A stretch of DNA of 64,000 nucleotides from Branchiibius hedensis. GTDB lineage: Bacteria; Actinomycetota; Actinomycetes; Actinomycetales; Dermatophilaceae. The translations under genes were made by a program, and so were the position numbers. Below the pieces are notes generated by a model. The model worked only from the letters and a program-made list of their open reading frames with translations. It was not told the origin of the DNA and searched no databases. Each line of letters starts with the position of its first letter. Position 1 is the stretch's first letter. The stretch is from assembly GCF_900108585.1 (NCBI RefSeq), contig NZ_UESZ01000001.1:3596001-3660000 (forward strand). The letters run 5' to 3'. This document shows, one piece after another, positions 61,073-64,000 of the stretch.

Positions 61073-61807
61073 ATGCACATCCGTCTGATCAATCCCAACA
61101 CCACCACCGCGATGACCCAACTGATCGGCCGGTCAGCCTCCCGCGTCGCGGGGGAGGGCGTCACCGTGGATGCCGTCAATCCCTCGATGGGCCCGGCATC
61201 GATCGAGTCCCATTACGAGGAGGCCCTCGCCGTACCTGGTCTCCTGGAGCAGATCGCGCTCGGAAACGCTGACGGTGTCGACGGGTTCGCCATCGCCTGC
61301 TTCGGCGATCCAGGGTTGGATGCGGCCCGCGAGCTGAGTGACGGCCCGGTGCTCGGCATCGCCGAGGCTGCGTTCCACGCGGCGTCGATGGTCGGGCGAC
61401 GGTTCAGTGTGATGACCACGCTGAGTCGGACCCGTGGTCGTGCGCAGGAGTTGATGGACCGCTACGGGTTCGCTCACCAGTGCGCGGGTATCCACGCCTG
61501 CGATATCCCCGTGCTGGAGCTCGAGACGCTGGGCGAAGACGGCATCTACGCGATCGCCAAAGCCTGCCGTGAAGCGATCGAGCGGGATGATTCCGACGCG
61601 GTTGTCCTGGGCTGCGCTGGGATGGCGGACTTCTGCCCGCAGATCAGCCAGGTGGTCGGTGTGCCGGTGATCGACGGTGTGGTCGCCGCGACGGGGATGC
61701 TGCAGGGGCTGATCCGCATGGGCGTCACCACCAGCCGCCGCGGTGAGTACGCCGCGCCGCCGGTCAAGGCGATGACCGGGGCGTTGGCGCAGTTCGAAAT
61801 CCGCTGA
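61073..61807 (+). CDS. Hydantoin/allantoin racemase
   Basis: 244 residues from ATG 61073, preceded by AGGAAGG. Asp/Glu-racemase superfamily with two catalytic cysteines in FAIACFGDPG and VLGCAGMADFCP, the HyuA/HpxA arrangement. It begins MHIRLINPNTTTAMT, typical of hydantoin racemases. In a cluster with allantoinase and allantoicase it would interconvert (R)- and (S)-allantoin so that both are degraded. It follows the NCS1 gene by 82 bp and is convergent with the allantoicase gene. Confidence 0.9.
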   Translation: MHIRLINPNTTTAMTQLIGRSASRVAGEGVTVDAVNPSMGPASIESHYEEALAVPGLLEQIALGNADGVDGFAIACFGDPGLDAARELSDGPVLGIAEAAFHAASMVGRRFSVMTTLSRTRGRAQELMDRYGFAHQCAGIHACDIPVLELETLGEDGIYAIAKACREAIERDDSDAVVLGCAGMADFCPQISQVVGVPVIDGVVAATGMLQGLIRMGVTTSRRGEYAAPPVKAMTGALAQFEIR

Positions 61808-61850
61808 TCCCGCTGACTGATTGGACGGGACGGGACGCAGCGCGCAGGAG

Positions 61851-62906
61851 TTAGCGCGGCGGGCCGCCCGCGTTCGTCCACCGCTCGTGCAGGGCCTGGC
61901 GGCCGGCTTGGGACAGTTCGCCGAGCAGCCGCAGCCGGGCCATCCCACCGTCGGGGTAGACGTCCAGACGAGCGAACGCGATCTCATCGGTGCTGTCCAC
62001 CCGGAAACGGTGTCGGGTGTCGGGCTGCAGACGGGTCTTCGGCAGGATTTCCACCTCGTGCGACCGGTCGGCCGACCATCCGGTGACGCGGGCCCACCCG
62101 GGGGAATTGCCCAGGAAGTAGCGGGTGTCCAACTCCACGACGCCCACGGTTCCCGGTCCGGCCAGGCGCACCTCGACCCAGTCGTTGCCATCGTCGCGCC
62201 GCCGCGAGGTCTCCCATCCCTCACCCATCAGCCGCGCGTTGCCGGGCATGATCAGGTTGGTCGGTGAGGAATAGAACATGTTGGAGCAGCCGGAGATCCC
62301 GGCGCCGCAGTCCAGCGCCGCCAGGTTGACGTTCACCCGGCCGATGAACTGCGGATCGGCGACGACTTCGCCGTGCACGCGCAGCCGGGCGATCCCACCG
62401 TCGGGGTGCATGCACAACCGCACGTGGGTGACCAGCCGGTCACAGTCCACGTCGAAGGAGTTCAGGTCATCGCCCTTGACGGCCGAGCGTGGCACCAGGT
62501 CGAACCAGTCGGTGCCTTCGAGTTCCTCGACCGAGGGGTACCCGTCGATGACCGCGCCCTGCACGGACACCTCCGGTGGGTAGTTGCCCTTGAAGTAGGC
62601 GGTGTCGACGATGATGCCGCGCACGACACCGGGAGCGCCCAATCGCACGATGGCCCAGTCGAATCCGGGCTCGCGTCGACGGCGGGTCTCCCACCCGTCG
62701 TACACCTGGCCCTTGTGGCCGAAGGTGTAGGTGGAGTACGTCGGCTCCTCGGGCTTGATGAGGTTCTCCTTCTCGGCGAACAACTCATCGTTGGCGGCGA
62801 CAACCCCCGAACCCATTGCGCGCGAGGCCAGATCGGGCAGGACCACGAAGTCGGGCAGGTCCGCCTCGGTGGCCAGACGCCGACTGCGGCGATTGGGTGG
62901 GGTCAT
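61851..62906 (-). CDS. alc: Allantoicase
   Basis: 351 residues with the two tandem allantoicase (jelly-roll) repeats. Repeat 1 holds GWETRRRREPGFDWAIVRLGAPGVVRGIIVDTAYFKGNYPPEVSVQ and repeat 2 GWETSRRRDDGNDWVEVRLAGPGTVGVVELDTRYFLGNSP. Each is followed by ARLRVHGE or ARLRLLGE. It hydrolyses allantoate to ureidoglycolate and urea. The ATG overlaps the allantoinase stop (ATGA) with GAGGAGAACG upstream, so the two genes are co-translated. Confidence 0.95.
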   Translation of the reverse strand: MTPPNRRSRRLATEADLPDFVVLPDLASRAMGSGVVAANDELFAEKENLIKPEEPTYSTYTFGHKGQVYDGWETRRRREPGFDWAIVRLGAPGVVRGIIVDTAYFKGNYPPEVSVQGAVIDGYPSVEELEGTDWFDLVPRSAVKGDDLNSFDVDCDRLVTHVRLCMHPDGGIARLRVHGEVVADPQFIGRVNVNLAALDCGAGISGCSNMFYSSPTNLIMPGNARLMGEGWETSRRRDDGNDWVEVRLAGPGTVGVVELDTRYFLGNSPGWARVTGWSADRSHEVEILPKTRLQPDTRHRFRVDSTDEIAFARLDVYPDGGMARLRLLGELSQAGRQALHERWTNAGGPPR

Positions 62907-64000
62907 CGTTCTCCTCGGATCAGGAACTGCCCGTCGGGGCGTTCAATGGTCGCCGGTACGCCGCGCAGCCAGACCCGGCGGGCGACTCCGGACAGCGAAA
63001 CGCCTTCGTAGGCAGTCAGTTTGTTCTTGTGCTGCAGCTCGGCGGCGTGCACGGTGAACGCCTGCGACGGCGCCCACGCGACCAGATCCGCATCGCGGCC
63101 CACCTCGATCGCTCCTTTGCCGGTGAGACCCATCAGCGCTGCGGGCGAGGTGCTCATCCAGCGCACCACGTCGGCGAGGGTGAAACCGCGCCGCTGGGCC
63201 TCCGTCCAGACCGCACCCAGGGCCAACTGGACCGAGGCCACTCCGCCCCACGCAGCGCCCAGGTCGCCGGACTCGATCAGTTTCAGATCGACCGTGCACG
63301 GGGAGTGGTCGCTCACGACGATGTCGATCGTGCCGTCCGCCAACGCTTCCCACAGGGCATCGCGGTTGGCCTCGCTGCGGATCGGCGGGCAGCACTTGTG
63401 CGCCGTCGATCCGTCCCGGATGGTTTCGGCGGCGAAGGTCAGGTAGTGCGGGCAGGTCTCGACGGTGATCGGCAGACCCTCGGCCCTGGCGGCCCGGATC
63501 TCCGGCAACGCCGCGGCGCTGGACAGGTGCAGGATGTGTGCACGGCCGCCGGTGGCCCGCACTGCCTCGATGACCGTGCGGATCGCGGTGACCTCACTGG
63601 CATCCGGGCGGGACGCGGTGAAGTCGGTGTAGTGCGGACCGTGTGCGACAGGGGCCTTCGCCAACTCGTCGCCGTCTTCGGCGTGCACGATCAGCAACGC
63701 CCCGAGCTCGGCGGTGCGCGCCAGGTAGGTGTTGAGCTCCGCGGTCGACAATGGCGGGAACTCCGGTACACCCGAGTCCACGAGGAAGCACTTGAAACCG
63801 AAAACCCCTGCGCTGTCGAGCTTTTCCAGATCGTCCAGGTTGCCCGGGATCGCTCCGCCCCAGAAGCCGACGTCGACGTAGCACTGCCCGGCCGCTGCAT
63901 CCTGCTTGGTGCGCAGCGCATCAACGGTGACCGTGGAGGGCAGGCTGTTCAGCGGCATGTCGATGATGCTGGTCGTGCCACCCGACAGCGCCGCCCGGGT
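62903..64000 (-). CDS. allB: Allantoinase, truncated by the window edge
   Basis: Only the last about 365 residues are in the window; the frame runs past 64000 (upstream codons read TRAALSGGTTSIID before the MPLNS block). Cyclic-amidohydrolase motifs: GFKCFLVDSGVPEF with the lysine that is carboxylated, LIVHAEDGDE, AHILHLSSAAALPEIR and VVSDHSPC with the metal Asp. The N-terminal H-x-H is off the window. It opens allantoin to allantoate, feeding the overlapping allantoicase gene. An internal Met at 63958 is not the real start. Confidence 0.95.
   Translation of the reverse strand, partial: TRAALSGGTTSIIDMPLNSLPSTVTVDALRTKQDAAAGQCYVDVGFWGGAIPGNLDDLEKLDSAGVFGFKCFLVDSGVPEFPPLSTAELNTYLARTAELGALLIVHAEDGDELAKAPVAHGPHYTDFTASRPDASEVTAIRTVIEAVRATGGRAHILHLSSAAALPEIRAARAEGLPITVETCPHYLTFAAETIRDGSTAHKCCPPIRSEANRDALWEALADGTIDIVVSDHSPCTVDLKLIESGDLGAAWGGVASVQLALGAVWTEAQRRGFTLADVVRWMSTSPAALMGLTGKGAIEVGRDADLVAWAPSQAFTVHAAELQHKNKLTAYEGVSLSGVARRVWLRGVPATIERPDGQFLIRGER

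Overview
This is a high-GC, gene-dense chromosomal segment of an actinobacterium. The evidence is dense GC-ending codons, many GTG starts, ATGA/GTGA stop-start overlaps, a SigK/RskA-type pair beside a fasciclin protein, an IdeR/DtxR-type box and an actinobacterial-style SAM riboswitch. A Micrococcales lineage (Dermacoccaceae or Intrasporangiaceae-like) is my best guess, but that is inference from gene content. There is no phage, IS element or CRISPR array. Three tRNAs are present: Ser-UGA, Ser-GCU and Arg-ACG.

Layout. 0-6.4 kb: a heterodimeric ABC exporter pair, then a three-gene unit (WXG100-like protein, unknown protein, alpha/beta hydrolase) that looks like a type VII secretion-style cassette. 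6.4-12.7 kb: a membrane Fe-S oxidoreductase, a PIG-V-like glycosyltransferase, cysK-cysE, HU and a YtxH-like protein. 12.7-20.6 kb: tRNA-Ser, an orphan MT0933-antitoxin-like protein, LapA- and FUSC-like membrane proteins, an M20 amidohydrolase, a divergent MFS/LysR pair, a cold-shock protein, an LCP cell-wall ligase and a second tRNA-Ser. 21-31 kb: an HpxO-type urate hydroxylase, fumC, a two-component system with GtrA, and a divalent-cation group (MgtE, ChaA-like, CorA). 30.6-37 kb: an HTH/Clp-N pair and an IdeR-boxed five-gene siderophore ABC operon with two paralogous binding proteins.

37-46 kb: a secreted HAD phosphatase made of two tandem copies of one domain, tryptophan 2,3-dioxygenase, a DUF6629-like membrane protein, the fasciclin-ECF sigma-anti-sigma unit, tRNA-Arg, an AbiEi/endonuclease-like gene flanked by two copies of a 58-bp palindromic element, an SMP-30 protein, peptide deformylase and a PH-domain protein. 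46-52 kb: Rsm22, ArsR+MFS, a thioesterase, upp, tadA and an enoyl-CoA hydratase. 52-57 kb: a SAM-riboswitch-led amino-acid ABC operon (ATPase frameshifted exactly at Walker B) with a sarcosine-oxidase-like flavoenzyme and a GNAT. 57-64 kb: a purine/allantoin catabolic cluster with NCS2 and NCS1 permeases, an XRE-cupin regulator, a hydantoin/allantoin racemase, allantoicase and a truncated allantoinase. The hpxO-like gene at 21.2 kb supplies an upstream step of the same pathway.

The most unusual signals are the palindrome-flanked endonuclease-like gene, the intragenic phosphatase duplication, the riboswitch-controlled transporter/oxidase operon, the WXG/hydrolase trio and the shared operator-like motifs around the allantoin regulator. 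At least two, possibly three, single-base frame disruptions (about 4131, 53731 and 41865) may be real mutations or assembly errors.
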